Assembly (NCBI RefSeq): GCF_006516955.1
Contig: NZ_VHLG01000014.1
Coordinates: 1-64,000, forward strand
DNA length: 64,000 nucleotides
From: Martelella alba
GTDB taxonomy: Bacteria; Pseudomonadota; Alphaproteobacteria; Rhizobiales; Rhizobiaceae
Direction of reading: 5' to 3'
The first letter of the stretch is position 1. Each line of letters starts with the position of its first letter. A program made the translations under genes and the position numbers. The notes beneath the pieces are model-generated. The model was not told the origin of the DNA. It saw only the letters and a list, made by a program, of their open reading frames with translations, and ran no database searches. Positions 55,411-64,000 of this stretch are shown in pieces.

Positions 55411-56352
55411 ATGGTCTTCTTTCCCCATCGCCATCTGATCGGCATTCAGGGCTTATCCCCTGTCGATATTGAAACCCTTCTCGACAAGGCCGAAGAGGCG
55501 ATCGAGCTCAATCGCGCCCGCGAGAAGAAAACATCCACATTACGCGGCCTCACCCAGATCAACCTGTTCTTCGAGGCATCGACCCGTACCCAGGCATCGT
55601 TCGAGCTGGCCGGAAAGCGGCTCGGCGCCGATGTCATGAATATGTCGGTCGGCAATTCATCCGTCAAAAAGGGTGAAACGCTGATCGATACCGCCATGAC
55701 GCTGAACGCCATGCACCCGGACGTCTTGGTGATCCGCCATTCCTCGGCGGGCGCGGCCGCGCTTTTATCACGCAAGGTGGCCTGCTCGGTTGTCAATGCC
55801 GGCGACGGCGCTCACGAACACCCGACCCAGGCATTGCTGGACGCGCTGACGATCCGTCGCGCCAAGGGGCGCCTTGACAATATCATCGTGACGATCTGCG
55901 GCGACATTCTTCACTCCCGTGTCGCCCGCTCCAATATCATCCTCTTGAACACCATGGGTGCCCGTGTGCGGGTTGTCGGTCCGGCAACATTGCTGCCGGC
56001 GGGCATGCGCGACATGAGCGTCGAAGTGTTCGATACGATGGAAGAAGGGCTGAAGGGCGCCGATGTCGTGATGATGCTGCGCCTGCAGCGCGAGCGCATG
56101 GCCGGCTCCTTCGTCCCTTCAGTGCGGGAATATTTCCGCTTCTGGGGACTGGATGCCGAAAAGCTGAAGGCTGCCAAGGAAGACGCGCTGGTCATGCATC
56201 CCGGCCCGATGAACCGCGGCGTCGAAATCGCCACCGATGTTGCCGATGGGCCGCAAAGCGTGATCGAAAAGCAGGTGGAAATGGGCGTTGCCGTTCGCAT
56301 GGCCGTGATGGAGACGCTGATGCTGTCTGAAAATGGAGGGCCACGCCTATGA
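55411..56352 (+). CDS. pyrB: Aspartate carbamoyltransferase catalytic chain
   Basis: PyrB joins carbamoyl phosphate to aspartate, the committed step of pyrimidine synthesis. At 313 residues it is a normal catalytic chain. The carbamoyl-phosphate loop STRT is at 57-60, followed by [21 protein letters not shown] and [12 protein letters not shown]. No regulatory chain pyrI is present. Its last codons overlap the next gene's ATG by four bases, so it is coupled to the dihydroorotase-like partner. Confidence 0.98.
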   Translation: MVFFPHRHLIGIQGLSPVDIETLLDKAEEAIELNRAREKKTSTLRGLTQINLFFEASTRTQASFELAGKRLGADVMNMSVGNSSVKKGETLIDTAMTLNAMHPDVLVIRHSSAGAAALLSRKVACSVVNAGDGAHEHPTQALLDALTIRRAKGRLDNIIVTICGDILHSRVARSNIILLNTMGARVRVVGPATLLPAGMRDMSVEVFDTMEEGLKGADVVMMLRLQRERMAGSFVPSVREYFRFWGLDAEKLKAAKEDALVMHPGPMNRGVEIATDVADGPQSVIEKQVEMGVAVRMAVMETLMLSENGGPRL

Positions 56353-57638
56353 CAACGCTGGTTCTGACCAATGCGCGGGTCATTGATCCCTCGCGCGATC
56401 TCGATGCCAGAGGCACCATCATCGTCAAGGACGGCATCATTGCCGCAGCCGGACCGGAAGCGACGAACCAGGGCATTCCCGAGGGCGCCGAGGTGGTCGA
56501 CTGCGAAGGCCTTGTTGCAACGCCGGGTCTGGTGGATGCGCATGTCTTCGTCGGCGAACCCGGCCTTGAGCATACCGAGACTATCGAATCGGCAAGCCAT
56601 GCGGCAGCGGCGGGCGGCATCACCTCCTTCATCATGATGCCGGACACCAATCCGCCGATCGATGACATTGCCCTGCTCGAATTTGTTTTGAAGACCGCCC
56701 GTGACAATGCGGTCGTCAACATCTATCCGGCCGCAGCCCTGACCAAGGGGCTGAAGGGCACGGAGATGACGGAAGTTGGCCTGCTGAAGGAAGAAGGCGC
56801 CGTTGCCTTCACCAATTGCCAGCATCCGATCGCCGATAACCGCGTGCTGCGCCGGGCAATGACCTATGCCCGCTCCTTCGACAGCGTCGTGTCACTGGAG
56901 CCGCGCGACCCCTATCTCTCGGCAGGCGACATGAATGAAGGCCTGTTTGCCAGTTGGCTCGGGCTGGCGGGCATTCCCCGCGAGGCGGAAATCATTCCGC
57001 TGGAGCGTGACCTGCGTCTGGCCGCCCTGACTGGCGTGCGCTATCACGCCGCCAAGATCTCCGTGCCACAATCCACCGAGGCCATCCGGGTCGCCCGCGA
57101 GCGTGGCGCCAATGTCTCAAGCGGCATCTCGATCAACCATCTGACGCTCAACGAGCACGACATCGGCGAATACCGCACCTTCTTCAAGCTATCGCCGCCA
57201 CTCAGAGCCGAAGAAGACAGGCTTGCCATGGTCGAGGCGCTGAAGAACGGGCTGATCGACATCATTGTCTCCTCACATGACCCGCAGGACGTTGATACCA
57301 AGCGCCTGCCCTTCTCGGAAGCGGAAAACGGCGCGATCGGGCTGGAAACCATGCTCTCGGCCGCCCTTCGCCTGCACCATTCGGGCGAGGTTCCGCTGAT
57401 GCGGTTGATTGATGCGCTTTCGACCAGACCGGCAAGGCTGTTCGGGCTCGAAGCCGGAACGTTGAAAGCCGGCGCGCGCGCCGATATCACGCTGATAGAC
57501 CTGGAGGAGCCGTGGCTTGTCGGGCCGGACACGATCCGTTCACGCTCGAAAAACACGACCTTTGAAGATGCCCGGTTTTCCGGGCGCGCCGTCGCTACCT
57601 ATGTCGGCGGCAAGCGCGTTTATCAGCGCAGCCTCTAG
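56349..57638 (+). CDS. Dihydroorotase-like protein lacking metal ligands (PyrC' type)
   Basis: The 429-residue protein has the amidohydrolase fold of class I dihydroorotase but lacks its catalytic residues. The HxHxR motif reads DAHVFVG: His65 is kept, the second His is Phe67 and the Arg is Gly69. The usual aspartate of AFTDDG is Asn156, the His of HCED is Leu183, the His of the next strand is Lys236, and TDHAPH reads SSHDPQ (Ser309, Gln313). In Pseudomonas an inactive PyrC' of this kind is needed for assembly of aspartate carbamoyltransferase, and the four-base overlap with pyrB fits that role. A separate active dihydroorotase must be elsewhere. Residue mapping was by eye. Confidence 0.88.
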   Translation: MTTLVLTNARVIDPSRDLDARGTIIVKDGIIAAAGPEATNQGIPEGAEVVDCEGLVATPGLVDAHVFVGEPGLEHTETIESASHAAAAGGITSFIMMPDTNPPIDDIALLEFVLKTARDNAVVNIYPAAALTKGLKGTEMTEVGLLKEEGAVAFTNCQHPIADNRVLRRAMTYARSFDSVVSLEPRDPYLSAGDMNEGLFASWLGLAGIPREAEIIPLERDLRLAALTGVRYHAAKISVPQSTEAIRVARERGANVSSGISINHLTLNEHDIGEYRTFFKLSPPLRAEEDRLAMVEALKNGLIDIIVSSHDPQDVDTKRLPFSEAENGAIGLETMLSAALRLHHSGEVPLMRLIDALSTRPARLFGLEAGTLKAGARADITLIDLEEPWLVGPDTIRSRSKNTTFEDARFSGRAVATYVGGKRVYQRSL

Positions 57639-57642
57639 AACC

Positions 57643-57676
57643 GTTGCGGCAAAGCCGAGAAAGCGTTTGCCGCAAC
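57643..57676 (+). terminator. 11-bp hairpin after the pyrB-pyrC' unit
   Basis: GTTGCGGCAAA (57643-57653) pairs with TTTGCCGCAAC (57666-57676) over a 12-base loop, five bases after the stop. No T-run follows, so it may protect the 3' end after Rho-dependent ending rather than terminate by itself. Confidence 0.45.
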
Positions 57677-57756
57677 AATTGCGTCGAAAACAATGATAGC
57701 GCATTTTCGCATGAAATTCGGAAATGCTCCGACAACAGTCCAGAAGGACCGGCCCC

Positions 57757-58374
57757 ATGACTGAGCTCCTTTCCTTTCACGTGACCCTGGCGCAGGCGGC
57801 CATTGTACTGGCTGGCGGCTATGTGCTGGGATCGATCCCGTTTGGACTGCTGATCACCCGGATCGCCGGGCTCGGTGATATCCGCAAGGTCGGTTCAGGC
57901 AATATCGGCGCCACCAATGTTCTGAGAACCGGAAAACGCCATCTTGCTGCGCTGACGCTGCTGCTGGATGCCTTCAAGGCGACCGCCGCCGCCATTCTCG
58001 CCACCACACTTTACGGTCATGATGCCGGTATATTGGCGGCGTTCGCAGCCTTTATCGGCCATCTTTTTCCCGTCTGGCTCGGTTTCAAGGGCGGCAAGGG
58101 CGTTGCAACCTATATCGGCGCACTTCTGGGGCTTGCACCTGCCGTCGTGTTGATTTTCGCCTTTGTCTGGCTGCTGGTTGCGCGCCTCAGCCGCTATTCG
58201 TCACTCGCGGCACTTGTTGCAACCCTTGTCATCCCGGTTGCATTGTGGATAATGAGGCAACCAGAAATGTCACTTGTTTTTGCTGTCATGACATTAATTT
58301 CGTGGTGGCGGCACAAGGCGAATATCGAGCGCTTGATTTCCGGCACCGAAAGCCGGATCGGAGATAAGGGATGA
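57757..58374 (+). CDS. plsY: Glycerol-3-phosphate acyltransferase PlsY
   Basis: PlsY uses acyl-phosphate to acylate glycerol-3-phosphate, the first step of phospholipid synthesis. The 205-residue inner-membrane protein has the three family motifs: [28 protein letters not shown] and [19 protein letters not shown] chose the ATG at 57757 because AAGGA lies nine bases upstream; an in-frame ATG at 57724 would add eleven residues. The dprA gene follows 46 bases on. Confidence 0.96.
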   Translation: MTELLSFHVTLAQAAIVLAGGYVLGSIPFGLLITRIAGLGDIRKVGSGNIGATNVLRTGKRHLAALTLLLDAFKATAAAILATTLYGHDAGILAAFAAFIGHLFPVWLGFKGGKGVATYIGALLGLAPAVVLIFAFVWLLVARLSRYSSLAALVATLVIPVALWIMRQPEMSLVFAVMTLISWWRHKANIERLISGTESRIGDKG

Positions 58375-58420
58375 ATGCAGACCGGCACCATGGAATTTTC
58401 TTCAGTCTTGGTGCCGATCT

Positions 58421-59599
58421 ATGCCGAATGACACAGTAAAGGGCGGCGAGCTTAGCGCTGCAGCCTCGCCTCTGAGGCGATCTGGCATTGTACTCACCGA
58501 CAGGCAGCGTCTGGCATGGCTCAGACTGATTCGCAGCGACAATGTCGGTCCTGTTACCTTCCGATCACTGATCAACCACTATGGAACGGCCGAAGCGGCC
58601 CTTCAGATGATCCCCGAACTTGCGGCGCGCGGCGGCTCTTCCCGCGCAATCAGGATCGCAACCGTTGACGAGGCCGAACGGGAACTGGAGACAGCCCGCC
58701 GCTTTGGCGCCCGCTTCGTCGGCATCGGTGAGCCGGACTACCCGCCAGCGCTGCGCACGATCGAGGGTGCGCCGCCTGTTCTGGCCATGAAGGGTAGCGG
58801 CGCTGTCGCGACCCGCCCCTCTCTCGGCATTGTCGGCGCCCGCAATGCCTCGGTCAGCGGTGCCAAATTCACCGCTATGATAGCGCGCGCAGCCGGAAGT
58901 GCCGGCTACAGCGTCGTCTCCGGCCTCGCCCGTGGCATTGACACGGCGGCCCATCGCGCCAGCCTTGCCCATGGCACTCTGGCGGCAATCGCCGGCGGGC
59001 TGGACAAGCCCTATCCACCTGAGAATGAAGATTTATACCGTACCATCGCCGATGATGGCGGCGTTGTGATCACCGAGATGCCCTTTGGCTGGGAGCCGCG
59101 TGCGCGCGACTTCCCACGACGCAACCGGCTTATCGCCGGCGCATCACTTGCAGTTGTTGTTGTCGAGGCGGCGATGCGTTCCGGCTCCCTGATCACCGCA
59201 AGGCTTGCCAATGAATTCGGCCGCATCGTTCTGTCTGTTCCCGGCTCTCCGCTTGATCCGCGTTCGGAAGGAACCAACAGGCTGATCAAACAGGGTGCCT
59301 CGATCATCTGCGGCCCTGACGATGTGCTTGAGGCTCTGGCGCCGCTGACGCAGATGGAACTGCCCATGTCGCCCGGCGCCGAGGATGGCGAGGACGGGGA
59401 AAATCCGGAAGACCTGATGCCGCCAAGCGAAGATGAACGCTCACGCCTCGCCGAAGCACTCGGACCAAGCCCCTGCCATCTTGACGATCTGATCAGTTTT
59501 ACCGGCATTCCCGCCGGGAAAGTCCAGCTTCTGTTGCTTGAACTCGATCTCGCAGGACGGCTGGTTCGCCATACGGGCGGCATGGTTTCCCTGGCATGA
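58421..59599 (+). CDS. dprA: DNA-processing protein DprA
   Basis: DprA loads RecA on incoming single-stranded DNA during transformation and is kept in many bacteria not known to be competent. The 392-residue protein has an N-terminal SAM-like part (LAWLRLIRSDNVGPVTFR), the Rossmann core with GIVGARNASVSG and VSGLARGIDTAAHRASL, and a C-terminal winged helix (SPCHLDDLISFTGIPAGKVQ). The start lacks a clear ribosome site and follows an 8-bp inverted repeat (58383-58390 with 58409-58416), so it may be coupled to plsY or be set slightly differently. Confidence 0.95.
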   Translation: MPNDTVKGGELSAAASPLRRSGIVLTDRQRLAWLRLIRSDNVGPVTFRSLINHYGTAEAALQMIPELAARGGSSRAIRIATVDEAERELETARRFGARFVGIGEPDYPPALRTIEGAPPVLAMKGSGAVATRPSLGIVGARNASVSGAKFTAMIARAAGSAGYSVVSGLARGIDTAAHRASLAHGTLAAIAGGLDKPYPPENEDLYRTIADDGGVVITEMPFGWEPRARDFPRRNRLIAGASLAVVVVEAAMRSGSLITARLANEFGRIVLSVPGSPLDPRSEGTNRLIKQGASIICGPDDVLEALAPLTQMELPMSPGAEDGEDGENPEDLMPPSEDERSRLAEALGPSPCHLDDLISFTGIPAGKVQLLLLELDLAGRLVRHTGGMVSLA

Positions 59600-59752
59600 G
59601 TGCTATCAAACGACCGTCAAGGCGCGCGTAAATTGCCGTTTCGTAGGAAAAAGACTAAGAATATCGGGAAAAATGGCCTTTTGAATGTAACCGTCTTTTT
59701 ACGGCCGTACTCGTAATTATAGATCCGGCCACTGCTGAGACTGGGAATAAGG

Positions 59753-59941
59753 TTACATTTTTGTTTTGGAGCGTGACTGCAGATCGGTCGCCTCAATGTA
59801 GGCCATATCGATGAGATAGCTCAACATGTCTTCGCCGGAGGAATCGGCCAGACGTCTAAGCTCACCAAGCATCTGGCGAATATACTCAATGCTGTCAGCG
59901 AGATGGACCTGATTTTTGTCATCTGAAGACAATTTCGACAT
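59753..59941 (-). CDS. Small helical protein of unknown function (62 residues)
   Basis: The 62-residue protein is mostly helical by appearance: SIEYIRQMLGELRRLADSSG and DMLSYLIDMAYIEATDLQSR. I believe similar short proteins are found near dprA or topA in rhizobia, but I cannot name a family. AAAG lies just before the ATG. The gene stands opposite to dprA and topA, with about 150 and 260 bases of noncoding DNA on either side. Third-position bias is weaker than in the large genes. Confidence 0.7.
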   Translation of the reverse strand: MSKLSSDDKNQVHLADSIEYIRQMLGELRRLADSSGEDMLSYLIDMAYIEATDLQSRSKTKM

Positions 59942-60029
59942 CTTTACTGCGTCCGGTTTGGCGAAAATTACAGCAGGCCTGACCTCCGCCGGAAGCCAAC
60001 CTGGTTCACCATAACAACTTACCCCACGA

Positions 60030-60057
60030 TTGCAATAAATTAAATAGCACTTATAGG
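60030..60057 (+). promoter_or_regulatory. Possible promoter of topA
   Basis: TTGCAA (60030-60035) and TATAGG (60052-60057) are 16 bases apart in an AT-rich patch, about 140 bases before topA. Moderate match only. Confidence 0.45.
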
Positions 60058-60200
60058 TTGTATTTTGCCATTGCGGCCGAATTTTCGGCGCTGGGGCTTG
60101 ACCGGACGGAAATCACTGTCCATGTCGGAAGCCAACGGGCCAATGCAAAGCCGGCTTTTTCTTCTCGTGCCGGCTCCCTTGAAAGAATTGAGACAAAGTG

Positions 60201-62903
60201 ATGGACGTAGTCGTTGTAGAATCCCCAGCGAAAGCCAAGACAATCAATAAATATCTCGGCAAGGGTTACAAGGTTCTCGCGTCCTTCGGCCATGTCCGGG
60301 ATCTGCCCGCCAAGGATGGTTCGGTACTGCCGGATGAGGACTTCGCCATGTCGTGGCAGGTGGATACCGCCTCGGCCAAGCGGATCAAGGATATTGCCGA
60401 TGCGCTGAAATCGGCCGATGGCCTGATCCTGGCAACGGACCCGGATCGCGAAGGTGAAGCCATTTCCTGGCATGTTCTCGATGTCCTGAAGAAAAAGCGC
60501 GTCATCGGCCAGAAGCCGGTCAAGCGGGTGGTGTTCAACGCCATCACCAAAAATGCCGTTCTTGATGCCATGGCGCATCCGCGCGATATCGATGAGGCGC
60601 TGGTCGATGCCTATCTGGCACGGCGCGCGCTTGATTATCTTGTCGGCTTCAATCTTTCGCCAGTGCTGTGGCGCAAATTGCCCGGCGCCCGCTCTGCCGG
60701 CCGTGTGCAGTCGGTGGCGCTGCGCCTTGTCTGCGACCGCGAAAGCGAGATCGAGCGTTTTGTGCCTGAAGAATACTGGCGCATCTCGGCCGATCTGAAG
60801 ACCCCGCGCGGCGATGTTTTCGCGACCCGCCTGGTTTCGGCTGAAGGCAAGCGGGTCCAGAAACAATCGATCGGTGATGGCGAAACCGCCAACCGCATCA
60901 AGGCCATGCTGGAAAGTGCGGCCTATACGGTGGAAAGCGTTGAGGCAAAGCCGGTCAAGCGCAATCCCGGCCCGCCCTTCACCACCTCGACGCTGCAGCA
61001 GGCGGCCTCCTCACGCATGGGCTTTTCGGCTTCGCGCACCATGCAGGTTGCCCAGCGCCTCTATGAAGGCGTCGACATCGGCGGCGAGACGGCTGGTCTG
61101 ATCACCTATATGCGTACCGATGGTGTGCAGATGGCGCCGGAAGCCATTGAAGCCGCCCGTGCTGCGATTGGTGACCAGTTCGGTGCCCGCTACCTGCCAC
61201 CATCGCCGCGGGCCTATTCCACCAAGGCCAAGAATGCGCAGGAGGCCCATGAGGCCATCCGCCCCACCGATTTCTCGCGCACGCCAGCCATGGTGAAGCG
61301 CTATCTCGATGCTGACCAGTTCCGGCTCTACGATCTGGTGTGGAAGCGCGGCATTGCCAGCCAGATGGCCTCAGCCGAAATGGAACGCACCACCGCCGAG
61401 ATCACCGCTGCCAGCGGATCCGATCGCGCCGGCCTGCGCGCCGTCGGCACCGTCGTGCGCTTTGATGGCTTTCTCGCCGCCTATACCGATAACCGCGAGG
61501 AACAGACGCCCGGCGATGATGGCGACGATGATGGCCGTCTGCCCGAGATCAATCAGGCTGAGAGCCTGGGCAAGGAAAAGGTCAATGCCAGCCAGCACTT
61601 CACCGAGCCGCCGCCGCGTTATTCGGAAGCCTCGCTGATCAAGAAGCTGGAAGAGCTCGGCATCGGCCGCCCGTCGACCTATGCCTCGACGCTCGCCACC
61701 CTGCGTGACCGCGACTATGTGAATATCGACCAGCGCAAGCTGATCCCGCAGGCCAAGGGCCGGCTGGTAACGGCCTTCCTTGAAAACTTCTTCACCCGCT
61801 ATGTCGAATATGACTTCACGGCAGGCCTTGAGGAAAAGCTCGACGAGATCTCCGATGGCAAGCTGAACTGGAAGCAGGTGCTGCGCGATTTCTGGAAGGA
61901 TTTCTTCGCCCAAGTGGAAGACACCAAGGAACTGCGCGTCACCAATGTGCTTGACGCGCTGAACGAAGCGCTGGCGCCGCTTGTCTTCCCCAAGCGCGAG
62001 GATGGCGGCGATCCGCGTCAGTGTCAGGTCTGTGGCACTGGCCAGCTATCGCTGAAGCTCGGCAAATATGGCGCCTTTGTCGGTTGCTCCAACTATCCGG
62101 AGTGCAATTTCACCCGCCAGCTTTCCGCCGATGCCGAAGCCGACGCGTCGGGCATCAACCCGAACGAACCAAAGGAACTTGGCAAGGATCCGGTCACCGA
62201 CGAACCGGTCACGCTCAGAACCGGCCGTTTCGGCCCCTATGTTCAGCGTGGTGACGGCAAGGAGGCCAAGCGTTCCTCTTTGCCCCGCGGCTGGAAGCCG
62301 GAAGATATCGATTTCGAAAAGGCGCTGGCGCTTCTGTCGCTGCCGCGCGATGTCGGCCAGCATCCGGAGAGCGGCAAGATGATCTCTGCCGGGCTTGGAC
62401 GCTACGGACCTTTCGTGCTGCATGACGGCACCTATGCCAATCTGGAAAGCATCGAGGATGTGTTCTCGATCGGCGTCAACCGCGCCGTGTCGGTGCTGGC
62501 GGACAAAAAGGCCAAGGGCGGCCGCGGGCGTGCCACACCTGCGGCGCTGAAAAGCCTTGGCGACCATCCCGATGGCGGCGAAATTACCGTGCGTGACGGC
62601 CGTTACGGCCCCTATGTCAACTGGGGCAAAATCAACGCGACCCTGCCCAAGGGCAAGGATCCGCAAAGCGTGACGCTGGAAGAAGCCCTGCCGCTTCTGG
62701 AAGCCAAGGCCGGTGCCAAAAAGGCAGCCGCCAAAAAGACGACGGCGAAGAAGGCAACGGCTGAGAAGGCCAGTGAGAAGAAACCGGCAGCGAAGAAAAG
62801 TGCTGCCAAGTCCAAAACCGCTTCAACCGCGAAGAAGAAGGCGCCGGCCAGGAAAAAGGCTGACAGCGCGTCCGCGGGCGAAGCCGAAAGCGGTGACAAT
62901 TGA
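60201..62903 (+). CDS. topA: DNA topoisomerase I
   Basis: TopA relaxes negative supercoils with a covalent tyrosine intermediate. The 900-residue protein has the Toprim domain (VVVESPAKAKTINKYLG, DPDREGE at 80-86), the active Tyr303 in ITYMRTDG, one C4 zinc finger (CQVCGTGQLSLK, then GCSNYPEC) and further topoisomerase C-repeats with GRFGPYVQ and GRYGPYVNW. It ends in a Lys/Ala-rich tail (about 835-890), common in this order and probably DNA-binding. The ATG at 60201 gives MDVVVVESP; the GTG just before it is an alternative. Its stop overlaps the start of rnr. Confidence 0.97.
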   Translation: MDVVVVESPAKAKTINKYLGKGYKVLASFGHVRDLPAKDGSVLPDEDFAMSWQVDTASAKRIKDIADALKSADGLILATDPDREGEAISWHVLDVLKKKRVIGQKPVKRVVFNAITKNAVLDAMAHPRDIDEALVDAYLARRALDYLVGFNLSPVLWRKLPGARSAGRVQSVALRLVCDRESEIERFVPEEYWRISADLKTPRGDVFATRLVSAEGKRVQKQSIGDGETANRIKAMLESAAYTVESVEAKPVKRNPGPPFTTSTLQQAASSRMGFSASRTMQVAQRLYEGVDIGGETAGLITYMRTDGVQMAPEAIEAARAAIGDQFGARYLPPSPRAYSTKAKNAQEAHEAIRPTDFSRTPAMVKRYLDADQFRLYDLVWKRGIASQMASAEMERTTAEITAASGSDRAGLRAVGTVVRFDGFLAAYTDNREEQTPGDDGDDDGRLPEINQAESLGKEKVNASQHFTEPPPRYSEASLIKKLEELGIGRPSTYASTLATLRDRDYVNIDQRKLIPQAKGRLVTAFLENFFTRYVEYDFTAGLEEKLDEISDGKLNWKQVLRDFWKDFFAQVEDTKELRVTNVLDALNEALAPLVFPKREDGGDPRQCQVCGTGQLSLKLGKYGAFVGCSNYPECNFTRQLSADAEADASGINPNEPKELGKDPVTDEPVTLRTGRFGPYVQRGDGKEAKRSSLPRGWKPEDIDFEKALALLSLPRDVGQHPESGKMISAGLGRYGPFVLHDGTYANLESIEDVFSIGVNRAVSVLADKKAKGGRGRATPAALKSLGDHPDGGEITVRDGRYGPYVNWGKINATLPKGKDPQSVTLEEALPLLEAKAGAKKAAAKKTTAKKATAEKASEKKPAAKKSAAKSKTASTAKKKAPARKKADSASAGEAESGDN

Positions 62904-64000
62904 TCGCAAAACCCCGTTCCGGCAAAAACTTGCCGACAAAATCCGCCGACGCACCGATCATCCATGGTCAGGTGCCGCCGCGTGACGTGCTGCTGCGCTT
63001 CATTTCGGAAAATCCTGACCGCGCCTCAAAGCGCGAAATCGCCAAGGCGTTTGGCATCAAGGGTGCCGAGCGCATTGCGCTCAAGGATGCGCTGCGCGAC
63101 CTCGAAGACGAGGGTATGCTGCAGAAAAAGCGCAAGAGCCTGATGCGCCCGGGCGCGCTGCCACCGGTGACGGTGCTCGACATCACCACCCGCGACAAGG
63201 ACGGCGAACTGATCGCCCGCCCCGCCGAATGGCCGGAAGAAGAAGGCGCGGCGCCTGCCGTGCTGATCCGCCAACCGCCAGGTGCCGCGCGCGGCAAGAA
63301 GGGTGCGCCCGCTGCCGGTATCGGCGACCGGGTGGTTGCCAAGATCTTCCGCTCCAAGTCGGAGACCGGACCGGCCTATACCGCCCGCGTCATCAAGTTG
63401 ATCGACAAGCGCAAGCTCGCAGCCCTCGGCGTGATCCGCATGATGGAGGATGGTGACGCCCGGTTGATGCCGATCGACCGGCGCGACAGTGAGATCGCCA
63501 TTGCCGAAGCGGATCTTGGCGACGCCAAAGACGGCGACCTTGTCGAAGTCGACGTTCAGCGCTCGGGCCGCTTCGGCCTGCCGCGCGGTTCCGTTCTCGC
63601 CATTATCGGTTCGCTGTCCTCCGAAAAAGCGGTGTCGATGATCGCCATCCACGCCCATGGTATTCCGCATATCTTCCCCAAACCCGTGATTGACGAGGCC
63701 GAGGCTGCCAAGCCTGCCGACATGTCAAAGCGCGAGGACTGGCGCGATGTGCCGCTGGTGACCATCGACCCGCCGGATGCCAAGGACCATGACGACGCCG
63801 TCTATGCCGAGCCGGACACCCGGCCCGAAAACGAAGGCGGCGTGATCGTCACGGTGGCGATTGCCGACGTCTCCTGGTATGTCCGCCCTGGTTCTGCCCT
63901 TGACCGCGAAGCGCTGAAGCGCGGCAATTCGGTCTATTTCCCCGATCGCGTCGTGCCGATGCTGCCGGAGCGCATTTCCAACAATCTCTGTTCCCTGCGC
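62900..64000 (+). CDS. rnr: Ribonuclease R, 5' part (cut by window edge)
   Basis: RNase R is a processive 3'-5' exoribonuclease that degrades structured RNA. The frame is open from 62900 to the window end, giving 367 codons. It starts with a TTG, since an in-frame stop (62894-62896) lies just upstream and the next ATG comes only far inside. The N-terminal helix-turn-helix region reads VLLRFISENPDRASKREIAK, followed by cold-shock-like domains. The catalytic RNB domain begins near residue 293 with DPPDAKDHDDAVYAE, which holds the metal-binding aspartates. The TTGA overlap with topA implies coupled translation. Confidence 0.93.
   Translation, partial: MIAKPRSGKNLPTKSADAPIIHGQVPPRDVLLRFISENPDRASKREIAKAFGIKGAERIALKDALRDLEDEGMLQKKRKSLMRPGALPPVTVLDITTRDKDGELIARPAEWPEEEGAAPAVLIRQPPGAARGKKGAPAAGIGDRVVAKIFRSKSETGPAYTARVIKLIDKRKLAALGVIRMMEDGDARLMPIDRRDSEIAIAEADLGDAKDGDLVEVDVQRSGRFGLPRGSVLAIIGSLSSEKAVSMIAIHAHGIPHIFPKPVIDEAEAAKPADMSKREDWRDVPLVTIDPPDAKDHDDAVYAEPDTRPENEGGVIVTVAIADVSWYVRPGSALDREALKRGNSVYFPDRVVPMLPERISNNLCSLR

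Overview
This window is the chromosome of an alphaproteobacterium, most likely a member of the Rhizobiales close to the Rhizobiaceae. The evidence is gene content and order: tRNA-Trp, secE, nusG, rplKAJL, rpoBC and rpsLG-fusA-tuf run in a line; small rhizobial families such as DUF1127 and DUF2164 are present; and topA is followed directly by rnr. Most of the DNA is GC-rich and reads as ordinary core genome. Genus cannot be set from the sequence alone.

Layout. Bases 1-19,350 form one long minus-strand information-processing block. From its promoter end it runs tRNA-Trp, secE, nusG, rplK, rplA, rplJ, rplL, rpoB and rpoC, which ends at a strong terminator, then a three-gene interruption (MarR regulator, small protein, ABC-F ATPase), then rpsL, rpsG, fusA and tuf (cut by the window edge). 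Bases 19,400-27,700 hold a flavoprotein fused to a GcvT-like domain, an MscS-type channel, a DUF924 protein, an AI-2E-type membrane protein, a PPOX flavoprotein and a DUF971 protein. Bases 27,750-30,500 hold moaA, a DMT permease and mobA. Bases 30,500-34,100 hold a TPR-methyltransferase, yidD, a U-type Fe-S scaffold, hisI, a CBS-pair protein and a rhomboid protease. Bases 34,400-38,200 are cell-envelope genes: a SPOR-tailed D,D-carboxypeptidase and two paralogous OmpA-domain lipoproteins. Between the carboxypeptidase and the lipoproteins lies a palindromic repeat element flanked by two near-identical hairpins. Bases 38,289-42,667 encode an RND efflux pair.

Bases 42,668-43,846 are the least ordinary stretch: no convincing gene, a marked AT-rich core, and an 83-codon open frame without a start codon that looks like a decayed or foreign gene. 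After it come a UvrD/PcrA helicase, a PAS-GGDEF-EAL protein with a degenerate GGDEF motif, nicotinamidase, an AzlCD pair, Xaa-Pro aminopeptidase, a DUF1127 micro-protein and an AidB-like flavoprotein. The right end carries pyrB with a dihydroorotase-like partner that has lost nearly all its metal ligands, then plsY, dprA, a 62-residue conserved-looking protein, topA and the 5' part of rnr.

I do not see a clear new multi-gene system such as a defence island, biosynthetic cluster, CRISPR array or prophage. The points most worth a second look are the AT-rich stretch at 42.8-43.4 kb, the hairpin-flanked palindromic element at 36.4-36.7 kb, the run of perfect hairpins in the spacers of the rpl-rpoBC operon, the catalytically dead-looking PyrC partner, and the ABC-F/MarR insertion between the two ribosomal operons. 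Functions are assigned from motifs read by eye; no database search was run.
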